Assembly: GCF_026340465.1 (NCBI RefSeq)
Contig: NZ_JAPEPC010000001.1
Span: 6,649,501-6,713,500 of the forward strand
Direction of reading: 5' to 3'
DNA from: Streptomyces sp. NBC_01306
Lineage (GTDB): Bacteria; Actinomycetota; Actinomycetes; Streptomycetales; Streptomycetaceae
DNA length: 64,000 nt
The notes beneath the pieces are model-generated. The model saw only the letters and a program-made list of their open reading frames with translations, did not search any database and had not been told where the DNA came from. A program made the position numbers and the translations under genes. Shown piece by piece: positions 34,601-42,318 of this stretch (position 1 is the first letter of the stretch; each line of letters starts with the position of its first letter).

Positions 34601-35351
34601 GGAGGAGCGCAGCGGTCTGGTCGCCTACAAGGGCGGCAGCCACACCGGACTCGACTGGTTCAAGCCCGTGCTGCACCCGTGGCTCGGCACCGGACTCGGC
34701 TGGGGTCAGCAGCGCACCGGCAACGACCTCCAGTTCAACACCCCGGGCTGGGGCGATTCCGGCCCCGACCACACCGGATTCGGCGACGTCTGGAACGACG
34801 ACTCCATGACCCAGACCACCGATGTGTACGCGAACGGGGTCCAGGTCGACCACAGGACCGGCTCGGGCGCCTACGCCTGGGGCGCCGACCCGGCCGAGAC
34901 CACGTACAAGGTGGTCACCGACACCACGCGGTCCCCGGCCACCTGGGTACTGTCCACCAAGGGCCACTCGGAGTGGACCTTCAAGTCGGCCGAGACCCCG
35001 GCGGACCACGCCACCTATCTGCCGCTGCTCAACCTGGGCTTCGGCCTCGACACCGACTCCGCCGGTGACGTCCGCGCCGGGCGCACCCTGCCCGTCTCCA
35101 TCAGCGCCGAGTACGTCAAGGGCGCCCCGGACACCGGGACGATCAAGTCGGGGGCGCTGGAGGTCTCCTACGACGACGGCAAGACCTGGACCTCCGTCGG
35201 GCTCAGCACCGCTCACGGCGAATCCGCCGTCTGGAAGGGCTCGCTGCGGGTGCCCAAGGACGCCGGGTACATCTCGCTGCGCGCCTCCGCCAGCGACGAC
35301 CGGGGCGGCTCGGTGAAGCAGGAGATCATCCGCGCGGTGGGGGTGAAGTAG
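31644..35351 (+). CDS. Large secreted S8 serine protease (subtilisin-like)
   Basis: A 1235-aa exported protease. ATG 31644 follows GAGAGAGGGG, and the signal peptide includes WISAGLALALLPAGQALAVA. A propeptide of about 180 residues precedes the catalytic domain. The catalytic triad is Asp235 (AVLDTGVDADHPDL), His267 (NGHGTHTTS) and Ser440 (MSGTSMATPHVAG). Asn in VVAAGNSGAP is the oxyanion residue. Beyond about residue 490 come beta-rich extension domains, with a PA-like insert near residues 790-890. Several such proteases are made during Streptomyces aerial growth. A strong terminator follows. Confidence 0.93.
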   Translation: MTRAPAWRRARWISAGLALALLPAGQALAVAGAGKTPAPSRTAPPSATAHATHTVTLITGDRVTVTDLGGGRSTVSVERPKGATGAVRSQTSNGRVTVLPDEALPYLRSGVLDKRLFDVTGLIEQGIGTAKTGGLPLIVTYGKGVRSAAPTGATTVRALPSVGGAAVRAATSGTFWKSLTDSRTRQAGSFADGIGKVWLDGKVKADMAESNAQIGTPAAWQAGLTGKGVKVAVLDTGVDADHPDLKGRISASKSFIAGEETTDRNGHGTHTTSTVGGSGAASDGKEKGVAPDADLAVGKVLSDEGSGTDSEIIAGMEWAAKDIHAKIISMSLGSQEASDGTDPMAAAVNTLSKDTGALFVVAAGNSGAPGSIGSPGAADSALTIGAVDSADQPAYFTSQGPRLGDNALKPDLSAPGVDILAARSQYAEGTGPYQTMSGTSMATPHVAGVAALLAQKHPDWTGQQLKDALMSTSKTLPDPVYTLGAGRVDVPAATTASVTATGSADLGFYSWPYGDDKPVTRTLTYANSSDTPVTLALAADGAADGVVKLADTSLTVPAHSTAQTTVTGDGANAPVGNTSGQITASTGGKIVAHTAFGLVKEEERYSLTVHVKDRDGAPTAANLAVQELAEGTDPENATVGESGTLTLRLKPGTYSVASFLDVQGAKGKDSLGLGFLTDPQIVVDRNREITLDGRQLHQITAQVPRRTETRQLLMEFDRKANGADFGGAVQVPLTYDSIFAAPTRKVTDGTFEYRTVWRLAKPLLEAVADGKRIGDTVVQAGSTVLEGSHRVGVADLGTGTAAEYQGKNVRGKAVLVRATPDVTPQQLTAAAQQAGAVSLFVTDDTPGRLAAWFGADDGSDTPLQVASVNAADGALLAATARRHGTVELTGTRYTPYVYDLSDGHPGAVPKDLTYKPGKKDLATLDTEFYAAKPVDGGEFRYSLTGTFPVGFGFLERTHYPAERTDYVSTGAGQTWEQSVTAGPTSLEERSGLVAYKGGSHTGLDWFKPVLHPWLGTGLGWGQQRTGNDLQFNTPGWGDSGPDHTGFGDVWNDDSMTQTTDVYANGVQVDHRTGSGAYAWGADPAETTYKVVTDTTRSPATWVLSTKGHSEWTFKSAETPADHATYLPLLNLGFGLDTDSAGDVRAGRTLPVSISAEYVKGAPDTGTIKSGALEVSYDDGKTWTSVGLSTAHGESAVWKGSLRVPKDAGYISLRASASDDRGGSVKQEIIRAVGVK

Positions 35352-35407
35352 CGGAAACAGTGCGTCTCCGGACCTCTGAGGCCTTTCGGCTGGATCGGTC
35401 CGGATCA

Positions 35408-35441
35408 GGAGCCCGGTACGGCGCAGGCCGTACCGGGCTCC
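35408..35441 (+). terminator. 15-bp hairpin terminator after the S8 protease gene
   Basis: Perfect arms 35408-35422 and 35427-35441 with a GCAG loop, 57 nt after the protease stop and 75 nt before mutA. Confidence 0.85.
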
Positions 35442-35503
35442 GCACGGACCAGAGAGTCCAAGGTCACAGTGGTTCTCCCAACTGCGCACCTGGCCCCCTC
35501 GCC

Positions 35504-35509
35504 TAGCAT
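35504..35509 (+). promoter_or_regulatory. -10 element TAGCAT of a probably leaderless mutA mRNA
   Basis: TAGCAT ends 6 nt before the mutA ATG, so transcription would start at or next to the A of the start codon. No ribosome site is visible before the ATG, which agrees with a leaderless mRNA. Confidence 0.5.
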
Positions 35510-35515
35510 CTGAGC

Positions 35516-37420
35516 ATGACGGTCCTGCCCGACAACGGGTTCCCCCTGGCCGCCGGATTCCCGCATGCGACCCATGAGCAGTGGCAGCGCCTTGTGGAAG
35601 GTGTGCTGCGCAAATCGGGTAAGGATGTCCCGGGTACGGCGGCGGAAGAAGCGCTCTGCACCGCACTGGATGACGGTCTGGTGGTCCAGCCGCTCTACAC
35701 CGCGCCGGACGGCGGCGGGGGTGAGCAGTCCGGGGCCACCGCACCGGCCGGGCTCCCGGGGTTCGCCCCGTTCACCCGCGGCGGCACCCCGGCCGGCCGT
35801 GTGGCCGGTGGCTGGGACGTACGCCAGCGGCACAGCCGGCCCGATGCCTCGCGCACCAACGCGGCCGTGCTCGCGGACCTGGAGAACGGCGTCTCCTCCG
35901 TATGGCTCACCGTGGGCGATGGGGGAGTTCCCGTGGCCGGTATCGGCGCGGCTCTCGAAGGCGTCCATCTCGACCTGGCGCCGGTCGTCCTCGAAGCGGG
36001 CGCCGAATTCGACGGCGCCGCAAGGGAATTGCTCCGGCTCTTCGACGAGCGGGGCGTCGCCCCCGAAGCGGCGCTCGGCTCCCTCGGCGCGGACCCGCTC
36101 GGCCATGCGGCCCGCACCGGTGCGCACGACGCCGTGGCCGGGCACACCGCGCAGGCCGTCGCGCTGGCCGAGCTGTGCCACCAGCGGTATCCGCAGGTGC
36201 GGGCGCTCGTCGTGGACGCACTGCCGTACCACTCGGCGGGCGGCTCGGCGGCCCAGGAGCTGGGCTGCTCGCTCGCCACTGCGGTGGCGTACCTCCGCGG
36301 GCTCACCGCGGCCGGACTCGACGTCGCAGCGGCCTGCGGACAGCTGGAATTCCGCTACGCGGCCACCGCCGACCAGTTCCTGACGATCGCGAAGCTGCGC
36401 GCCGCCCGCCGTCTCTGGGCCCGGGTGGCCGAGGCGAGCGGCGCCCCGGCGGCCGGGGCGCAGCACCAGCACGCGGTGACATCCCCGGTGATGATGGCGC
36501 GGCGCGACCCGTGGGTGAACATGCTGCGGACGACGGTCGCCTGTCTGGCGGCCGGTACGGGCGGCGCGGACGCAGTGACCGTGCTGCCCTTCGACCACAC
36601 GCTGGGCCTGCCGGACGACTTCGCCCGCCGCATTGCCCGCAACACGTCGACGATCCTGGTCGAGGAGTCCCATCTGGCCCGGGTCATCGACCCCGCGGGC
36701 GGCTCCTGGTACGTGGAGCGGCTCACCGACGAACTGGCGCAGGCGGCCTGGGAGTGGTTCCAGGAGATCGAACGCGCCGGGGGCCAGGAGCAGGCCCTGC
36801 GGTCCGGGCTGATCGCCGGACGGCTGGCGGCCACCTGGGAGCGGCGCAGCGAGAAGCTGGCCGGACGGAGCGAACCGGTCACCGGCGTCAGTGAGTTCCC
36901 GCAGCTGGTCGAGCGCGCCGTCGTCAGGGACCCCGCGCCCGCCGCTCCCGGCGGCGGCCTTCCGGTGGTCCACCGCGACGACGCCTTCGAAGCGCTGCGG
37001 GCCCGTTCGGACGCCCATCTGGCCGCGACCGGCGCCCGCCCACGGGTGTTCCTGGCCACACTCGGCCCCGCGGCCGCGCACACCGCGCGGGCCGGCTTCG
37101 CCGCCAACCTCTTCCAGGCGGGCGGCATCGAACCGGTCAACGGCCCGGTGCCGGGCGCCCCCGACACGGCCGCCGCGGCGTTCGCCGACGCGGGCACCAC
37201 CCTGGCCTGCATCTGTTCCAGCGACACCGTCTACGCCGAACAGGCAGCGGACACCGCTGCCGCGCTGAAGGGCGCCGGGGCGCGGCAGGTGTTCCTCGCC
37301 GGCCGCCCCGGAGACCGGCGCGACGCGTATCTGGCCTCCGGGGTTGACGAGTTCGTCTTCGCCGGAGGAGACGTGGTGGCCGTGCTGACCTCCGTCCTCG
37401 ACCGTATGGGAGTGGCGTAA
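35516..37420 (+). CDS. mutA: Methylmalonyl-CoA mutase small (beta) subunit
   Basis: The non-catalytic partner of MutB in conversion between methylmalonyl-CoA and succinyl-CoA. At 634 aa it has the mutase barrel pattern (HQRYPQVRALVVDALPYHSA, VMMARRDPWVNMLRTTVACL, RIARNTSTILVEESHLARVI). It also has a C-terminal domain without the cobalamin ligand: the DxHxxG position reads LGPAAAHTAR. It overlaps mutB by 1 nt (TAATG). The ATG is preceded by TAGCAT at 6 nt and no ribosome site. Propionate and odd-chain or branched acyl-CoA breakdown feed this step, and it also supplies polyketide extender units. Confidence 0.95.
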   Translation: MTVLPDNGFPLAAGFPHATHEQWQRLVEGVLRKSGKDVPGTAAEEALCTALDDGLVVQPLYTAPDGGGGEQSGATAPAGLPGFAPFTRGGTPAGRVAGGWDVRQRHSRPDASRTNAAVLADLENGVSSVWLTVGDGGVPVAGIGAALEGVHLDLAPVVLEAGAEFDGAARELLRLFDERGVAPEAALGSLGADPLGHAARTGAHDAVAGHTAQAVALAELCHQRYPQVRALVVDALPYHSAGGSAAQELGCSLATAVAYLRGLTAAGLDVAAACGQLEFRYAATADQFLTIAKLRAARRLWARVAEASGAPAAGAQHQHAVTSPVMMARRDPWVNMLRTTVACLAAGTGGADAVTVLPFDHTLGLPDDFARRIARNTSTILVEESHLARVIDPAGGSWYVERLTDELAQAAWEWFQEIERAGGQEQALRSGLIAGRLAATWERRSEKLAGRSEPVTGVSEFPQLVERAVVRDPAPAAPGGGLPVVHRDDAFEALRARSDAHLAATGARPRVFLATLGPAAAHTARAGFAANLFQAGGIEPVNGPVPGAPDTAAAAFADAGTTLACICSSDTVYAEQAADTAAALKGAGARQVFLAGRPGDRRDAYLASGVDEFVFAGGDVVAVLTSVLDRMGVA

Positions 37421-39624
37421 TGCAGATCCCGGACTTCACCGAGATCGAACTGGGGCCTGGCGGTGCCTCCGCCACGCCCACCGACGAGCAGTGGCGGGCG
37501 GCCGTGAAGGAGTCCACCGGCCACAGCGTCGACGAGCTGGTCTGGCAGACCCCCGAGGGCATCCCCGTCAAACCCCTCTACACCGGCCAGGACACCGAGG
37601 GGCTCGACTTCCTCGGCACCTACCCGGGCATCGCGCCGTACCTCCGCGGCCCCTACCCGACGATGTACGTCAATCAGCCCTGGACGATCCGTCAGTACGC
37701 CGGATTCTCCACCGCCGAGGAGTCGAACGCCTTCTACCGCCGCAACTTGGCGGCGGGTCAGAAGGGCCTCTCGGTCGCCTTCGACCTGCCGACGCACCGC
37801 GGGTACGACAGCGACCACCCGCGTGTCACCGGCGACGTCGGCATGGCGGGCGTCGCGATCGACTCGATCTACGACATGCGGCAGCTCTTCGACGGCATCC
37901 CGCTGGACAAGATGTCGGTGTCCATGACGATGAACGGAGCGGTACTGCCCGTACTGGCGCTGTACATCGTCGCCGCCGAGGAGCAGGGCGTACCGCCGGA
38001 GAAGCTGGCCGGGACCATCCAGAACGACATCCTCAAGGAGTTCATGGTCCGCAACACCTACATCTACCCGCCGAAGCCCTCCATGCGGATCATCTCCGAC
38101 ATCTTCTCCTACACCTCACAGAAGATGCCGCGCTACAACTCGATCTCCATCTCCGGCTACCACATCCAGGAAGCGGGCGCGACAGCCGATCTGGAGCTCG
38201 CCTACACGCTGGCCGACGGCGTGGAGTACCTGCGGGCCGGTATCGCCGCCGGGATGGACGTCGACGCCTTCGCACCGAGGCTCTCCTTCTTCTGGGCGAT
38301 CGGCATGAACTTCTTCATGGAGATCGCGAAGCTGCGCGCGGCCCGGCTGCTCTGGGCCAGGCTGGTCAAGGAGTTCGACCCGAAGAACGCCAAGTCCCTG
38401 TCGCTGCGCACCCATTCGCAGACCTCCGGCTGGTCGCTCACCGCACAGGACGTCTTCAACAACGTGACCCGCACCTGTGTCGAGGCGATGGCCGCCACCC
38501 AGGGTCACACCCAGTCGCTGCACACCAACGCACTCGACGAGGCGCTGGCCCTGCCGACCGACTTCTCCGCACGGATCGCCCGCAACACCCAGCTGCTGCT
38601 GCAGCAGGAGTCGGGCACCTGCCGGGTCATCGACCCGTGGGGCGGCAGCGCGTACGTCGAGAAGCTCACGCACGACCTGGCGCAACGCGCCTGGCAGCAC
38701 ATCGAGGAGGTCGAGGCGGCCGGCGGCATGGCGCAGGCCATCGACGCGGGCATCCCCAAACTCCGGGTGGAGGAGGCGGCAGCCCGCACCCAGGCGCGTA
38801 TCGACTCCGGGCGTCAGCCCGTCGTCGGTGTCAACAAGTACCGGGTGGAGACCGACGAGGAGATCGACGTACTCAAGGTCGACAACTCCTCGGTGCGCAC
38901 CCAGCAGGTCGCCAAGCTGAAGCGGCTGCGCGAGGAGCGCGACGAAGCGGCCTGCCAGGACGCCCTGCGGGCGCTGACCGATGCCGCAGGCCGCGACCCC
39001 GGGCCCGGACTTGACGGCAATCTGCTGGCGCTCGCGGTCGACGCGGCGCGGGCGATGGCCACCGTCGGTGAGATCTCCGACGCCCTGGAGAAGGTCTACG
39101 GGCGGCACGCGGGACAGATCCGTACGATCTCCGGTGTGTACCGGACCGAGGCAGGGGAGTCGCCCTCCGTGGAGCGGACGCGCCGGCTTGTGGACTCCTT
39201 CGAGGAGGCCGAGGGGCGCCGTCCGCGCATCCTCGTCGCCAAAATGGGCCAGGACGGCCACGACCGCGGCCAGAAGGTGATCGCCACCGCCTTCGCCGAC
39301 CTGGGCTTCGACGTGGACGTCGGCCCGCTCTTCCAGACGCCGGGCGAGGTGGCACGGCAGGCGGTCGAGGCGGACGTGCACATCGTCGGGGTCTCCTCGC
39401 TCGCCGCGGGACACCTCACGCTCGTCCCCGCGCTGCGGGAGGAGCTGGCAGCGGAGGGCCGGGAGGACATCATGATCGTCGTCGGCGGGGTCATCCCGCC
39501 CGCGGACATCCCGGCCCTGCACGAGGCCGGCGCCGCCGCGGTCTTCCCGCCGGGCACCGTGATCCCGGACGCGGCGTACGACCTGGTGGTCCGGCTCGCC
39601 TCCGCACTCGGGCACGAGCTCTGA
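37420..39624 (+). CDS. mutB: Methylmalonyl-CoA mutase large (alpha) subunit
   Basis: The catalytic, adenosylcobalamin-dependent subunit (734 aa, normal length). The barrel shows GLSVAFDLPTHRGYDSDHPR, FMVRNTYIYPPKPSMRIISD and SISGYHIQEAGATADLELAY. The C-terminal B12 domain has MGQDGHDRGQKVIATAFADL, with D-x-H-x-x-G supplying the lower cobalt ligand. SSLAAGHLTLVPALREEL and VVGGVIPPADIP complete the base-off pocket. The start overlaps the mutA stop by 1 nt; meaB follows after 1 nt. Confidence 0.97.
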   Translation: MQIPDFTEIELGPGGASATPTDEQWRAAVKESTGHSVDELVWQTPEGIPVKPLYTGQDTEGLDFLGTYPGIAPYLRGPYPTMYVNQPWTIRQYAGFSTAEESNAFYRRNLAAGQKGLSVAFDLPTHRGYDSDHPRVTGDVGMAGVAIDSIYDMRQLFDGIPLDKMSVSMTMNGAVLPVLALYIVAAEEQGVPPEKLAGTIQNDILKEFMVRNTYIYPPKPSMRIISDIFSYTSQKMPRYNSISISGYHIQEAGATADLELAYTLADGVEYLRAGIAAGMDVDAFAPRLSFFWAIGMNFFMEIAKLRAARLLWARLVKEFDPKNAKSLSLRTHSQTSGWSLTAQDVFNNVTRTCVEAMAATQGHTQSLHTNALDEALALPTDFSARIARNTQLLLQQESGTCRVIDPWGGSAYVEKLTHDLAQRAWQHIEEVEAAGGMAQAIDAGIPKLRVEEAAARTQARIDSGRQPVVGVNKYRVETDEEIDVLKVDNSSVRTQQVAKLKRLREERDEAACQDALRALTDAAGRDPGPGLDGNLLALAVDAARAMATVGEISDALEKVYGRHAGQIRTISGVYRTEAGESPSVERTRRLVDSFEEAEGRRPRILVAKMGQDGHDRGQKVIATAFADLGFDVDVGPLFQTPGEVARQAVEADVHIVGVSSLAAGHLTLVPALREELAAEGREDIMIVVGGVIPPADIPALHEAGAAAVFPPGTVIPDAAYDLVVRLASALGHEL

Positions 39625-39625
39625 C

Positions 39626-40621
39626 ATGGCGCCGCACATCGATCCGGACCGTTATGCCCAGGGCGTCATCGACGGGTCACGGGCCACTGTCGCGCGGGCC
39701 ATCACGCTGGTGGAATCCTCCCGGGCGGACCACCGGGCCCTCGCCCAGCAGTTGCTGACCGCGCTGCTCCCGCACGCCGGGAAAGCACGCCGGATCGGGA
39801 TCAGCGGGGTGCCCGGCGTCGGGAAGTCCACCTTCATCGACGCCTTCGGCACCCTGCTCACCGGTCTGGGCCACCGGGTGGCGGTGCTCGCCGTCGACCC
39901 CTCGTCCAGCAGGACCGGCGGCTCCATCCTGGGCGACAAGACCCGGATGGAGCGGCTGGCCGTGGATCCGGCGGCCTTCGTCAGGCCCTCACCGACCGCC
40001 GGCACCCTCGGCGGAGTGGCCCGCGCCACCCGGGAGGCCATGGTGGTGGTGGAGGCGGCCGGCTACGACGTCGTCCTGGTGGAGACCGTCGGGGTCGGCC
40101 AGTCCGAGACCGCCGTGTCGGACATGGTGGACTCCTTCCTGCTGCTCACCCTGGCCCGCACCGGCGACCAGCTGCAGGGCATCAAGAAGGGTGTGCTGGA
40201 ACTGGCCGACGTCATCGCCGTCAACAAGGCGGACGGCCCGCACGAACGCGACGCGCGCTCGGCCGCCCGCGAACTCGCGGGCGCGCTGCGGCTGATGCAC
40301 CCGGCCGACGCCGCGTGGACCCCGCCGGTGCTCAGCTGCAGCGCCCGGGAGTCCCTCGGTCTCGACACCGTGTGGGAGCGGCTCGAACAGCACCGCAAGG
40401 TCCTGGACGCGTCCGGCCGGCTGGCCGCCAAACGGCGTGACCAGCAGGTCGACTGGGCCTGGACGATGGTGCGCGACGGGCTGCTCAAGGAACTGCACGA
40501 CCACCCGGACGTCAAGCGGCTCGCCCCGCTGCTCGAACAGGAGCTGCGCGGCGGCACCTTGACGCCGACGCTCGCCGCCGAGCGGATCCTCGGCGCGTTC
40601 CGGGGGGCGTCACCGGGCTGA
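39626..40621 (+). CDS. meaB: Methylmalonyl-CoA mutase-associated GTPase MeaB
   Basis: A G3E-family GTPase (331 aa) that protects the mutase and gates delivery of its cobalamin cofactor. The P-loop is GISGVPGVGKSTFIDAFG, Mg/switch acidic residues are in VDPSSSRTGGSILGDKTRME, and LVETVGVGQSETAVSDMVD is the switch region. VIAVNKADGPHERDARS holds NKAD. It is translationally close to mutB (1-nt gap). The operon ends at the 21-bp inverted repeat at 40701. Confidence 0.95.
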   Translation: MAPHIDPDRYAQGVIDGSRATVARAITLVESSRADHRALAQQLLTALLPHAGKARRIGISGVPGVGKSTFIDAFGTLLTGLGHRVAVLAVDPSSSRTGGSILGDKTRMERLAVDPAAFVRPSPTAGTLGGVARATREAMVVVEAAGYDVVLVETVGVGQSETAVSDMVDSFLLLTLARTGDQLQGIKKGVLELADVIAVNKADGPHERDARSAARELAGALRLMHPADAAWTPPVLSCSARESLGLDTVWERLEQHRKVLDASGRLAAKRRDQQVDWAWTMVRDGLLKELHDHPDVKRLAPLLEQELRGGTLTPTLAAERILGAFRGASPG

Positions 40622-40636
40622 GACGGCTGACATGCT

Positions 40637-40720
40637 GTTGCTCAGCACCTATTGCTCAGCACCTGTTGCTCAGCACCTGTTGCTCACCGCCTGTTGCTCA
40701 CCACCTGCTGCTCACCACCT
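40637..40720. repeat. Six tandem copies of a 14-bp unit
   Basis: Units of GTTGCTCAGCACCT or close variants run head to tail from 40637 to 40720. The first three are near identical; the last three drift towards GTTGCTCACCACCT and GCTGCTCACCACCT. The last copies merge with the left arm of the terminator repeat, which suggests they arose by duplication of that arm. Confidence 0.85.
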
Positions 40721-40750
40721 GCGGTTCACCAGGTGGTGAGCAGCAGGTGG
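40701..40750. terminator. 21-bp inverted repeat between convergent genes
   Basis: Perfect arms 40701-40721 and 40730-40750 with an 8-nt loop (CGGTTCAC). The right arm encodes the last residues of the minus-strand membrane protein (LLLTTW), whose stop codon lies in the loop. It would terminate transcription from both meaB and that gene. Confidence 0.8.
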
Positions 40751-42123
40751 TTGACGAGCAGGGCGAGGAGCGCCTGCAGCGTCAGCCAGCGGCGCCGGTC
40801 CGCGGCCGGGAGCAGGGCCGCCGCGGGCAGCATCCAGAGCGCGAAGGGAATCCAGATGCGCTCCGTCTCCGCCTTGCTCATGCCCGACAGATCAGCGAAG
40901 AGCAGTGCGAGCAGGACGGCCAGGGCGAGCATCCCGAGCCGGTCGGCGGCGCCGTCCCGCCCCCCGCGCCAGCGGCGGACCGCACCCGGGAGCGAGGCCC
41001 CCGCGCGCCGCAGTCCGGCCACCGAGGCCAGTCCGGTGATGACCACGGTGCAGGCGAGGTTGCCCCAGACCCAGTAACTCTGCGGCCGGTCCCCTCCTAC
41101 GCCCTGGTAGTAGCGCTGCACCAACAGGCCGTACGCCTCCCACCAGTTGAAGCCCGCAAGCGTGAACGCGAGGGCGACGAGCGCCACTCCGGCCAGCGCG
41201 GGCGCCAGCGGGCGGGCGTTGCGGGCGAGGAGGAGGACCACGACGGCCGGCACCGCGAAGAGGGTCAGCCCGTACGAGATGTAGAGGGTCCAGCCGAAGA
41301 GCAGTCCCGCCGCCAGCGCGACGAGTGCGGGGGCGCGGACCGTACGGGTGGCCGCCAGGGCGAGCAGGGCGACCGCCCAGGCGGCGACCGCCGCGAAGTA
41401 GCCGTCCGCCGACGTCCCGATCCAGACCGCGGCCGGTGCCAGCACAAGGAAGGGCGCCGCCCGGCGCGCGGTCCGCTCGGAGGCCAGCGCGCGCAGCGCC
41501 ACCAGCACGGCGACCGCCGCCGATGCGCCGACCGTGATGCACCAGACGCCGGCCCAGCCACCGCCGCCCAGCCCGATCCGGTCCAGCCAGACGAAGGTCA
41601 GCGTGGCACCCGGCGGATGCCCCGCCACATGCGCGGGCCAGTTGTGCGGGTGCCCGATCAGGATGTGCTGGTTGAAGGTGCGCAGCGTCGGACCGATGTG
41701 CGCGAACCGGTCGATGACACTGAGGTACTCGTTCCTGTTCACGAGCCGGTTCGCGACGCCCCGCTGCCAGCCGTCCACCAGGGCCAGCGACCAGATCCAG
41801 GCCAGCGACGTGCCGTACGCCACCAGGGTCAGCGTCCGCCAGGACAGCCGGGCGGCGAGCACAGGACCGTGGACGATCACCCCGGCCGCGACGGCGAGCG
41901 CCGCGGGAGTGCCGGGACCCACATGCGGGAGCCAGTCGGCCAGCAGCGGCGGCCACGCCACGTGCAGGGTGCCGTCGGCGTTCTGGATGACGGTGCCGAC
42001 GACGGCGGCCACGGCAACGAGCAGCGCTCCGGCGATCGCGGCGATGACGTCGGGACGCCGTCCCCGGCGCGCCGGGGACACGGGCTCGGTGGACTTCTCA
42101 GCGAGGGGGGCGGGGGCTGTCAC
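40726..42123 (-). CDS. Polytopic membrane protein, GT-C glycosyltransferase-like
   Basis: A 465-aa protein with about eleven hydrophobic segments. An extracytoplasmic region after the early helices contains NRNEYLSVIDRFAHIGPTLR and HPHNWPAHVAGHPPGATLTF. The charged, aromatic and His/Asp-rich first loop is typical of lipid-linked GT-C mannosyl- or arabinosyltransferases, but a D-D/E motif was not firmly assigned. Its 3' end lies in the inverted repeat at 40701. No glycosylation partner gene is nearby, so function is inferred from topology only. Confidence 0.6.
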   Translation of the reverse strand: MTAPAPLAEKSTEPVSPARRGRRPDVIAAIAGALLVAVAAVVGTVIQNADGTLHVAWPPLLADWLPHVGPGTPAALAVAAGVIVHGPVLAARLSWRTLTLVAYGTSLAWIWSLALVDGWQRGVANRLVNRNEYLSVIDRFAHIGPTLRTFNQHILIGHPHNWPAHVAGHPPGATLTFVWLDRIGLGGGGWAGVWCITVGASAAVAVLVALRALASERTARRAAPFLVLAPAAVWIGTSADGYFAAVAAWAVALLALAATRTVRAPALVALAAGLLFGWTLYISYGLTLFAVPAVVVLLLARNARPLAPALAGVALVALAFTLAGFNWWEAYGLLVQRYYQGVGGDRPQSYWVWGNLACTVVITGLASVAGLRRAGASLPGAVRRWRGGRDGAADRLGMLALAVLLALLFADLSGMSKAETERIWIPFALWMLPAAALLPAADRRRWLTLQALLALLVNHLLLTTW

Positions 42124-42318
42124 AGGCCCACGCTAGGCCGCGGGGCTGCGGGAAACACCGAGGCGAAGCCGTCCGTCACCGAACCGTCAGATCTCCTCGC
42201 GGGGGCCGCCCGACGTCAGAGTTTCGTCATCGGTTCCGGGCCCCGCAAGGCCGGTGCACCGGCTTAACGTCGGGGCGCGGCCGTGGACGACCACCGCCGG
42301 AACCGTCCGGGAAGTGCC

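Noticed and set aside
31614..35744. Very long open frame (over 1300 codons) on the minus strand across the S8 protease gene
   Set aside because: It mirrors the protease gene; GC-rich codon bias removes stops from the opposite strand. The sense protein has a signal peptide, catalytic triad and terminator, and the antisense product has no domain.
40637..40750. Tandem repeats considered as a CRISPR array
   Set aside because: The 14-bp units are directly adjacent with no unique spacers, and there are no cas genes.
40666..42267. Plus-strand open frame opposite the membrane glycosyltransferase-like gene
   Set aside because: Composition-driven shadow without motifs; the opposite strand encodes a coherent membrane protein.
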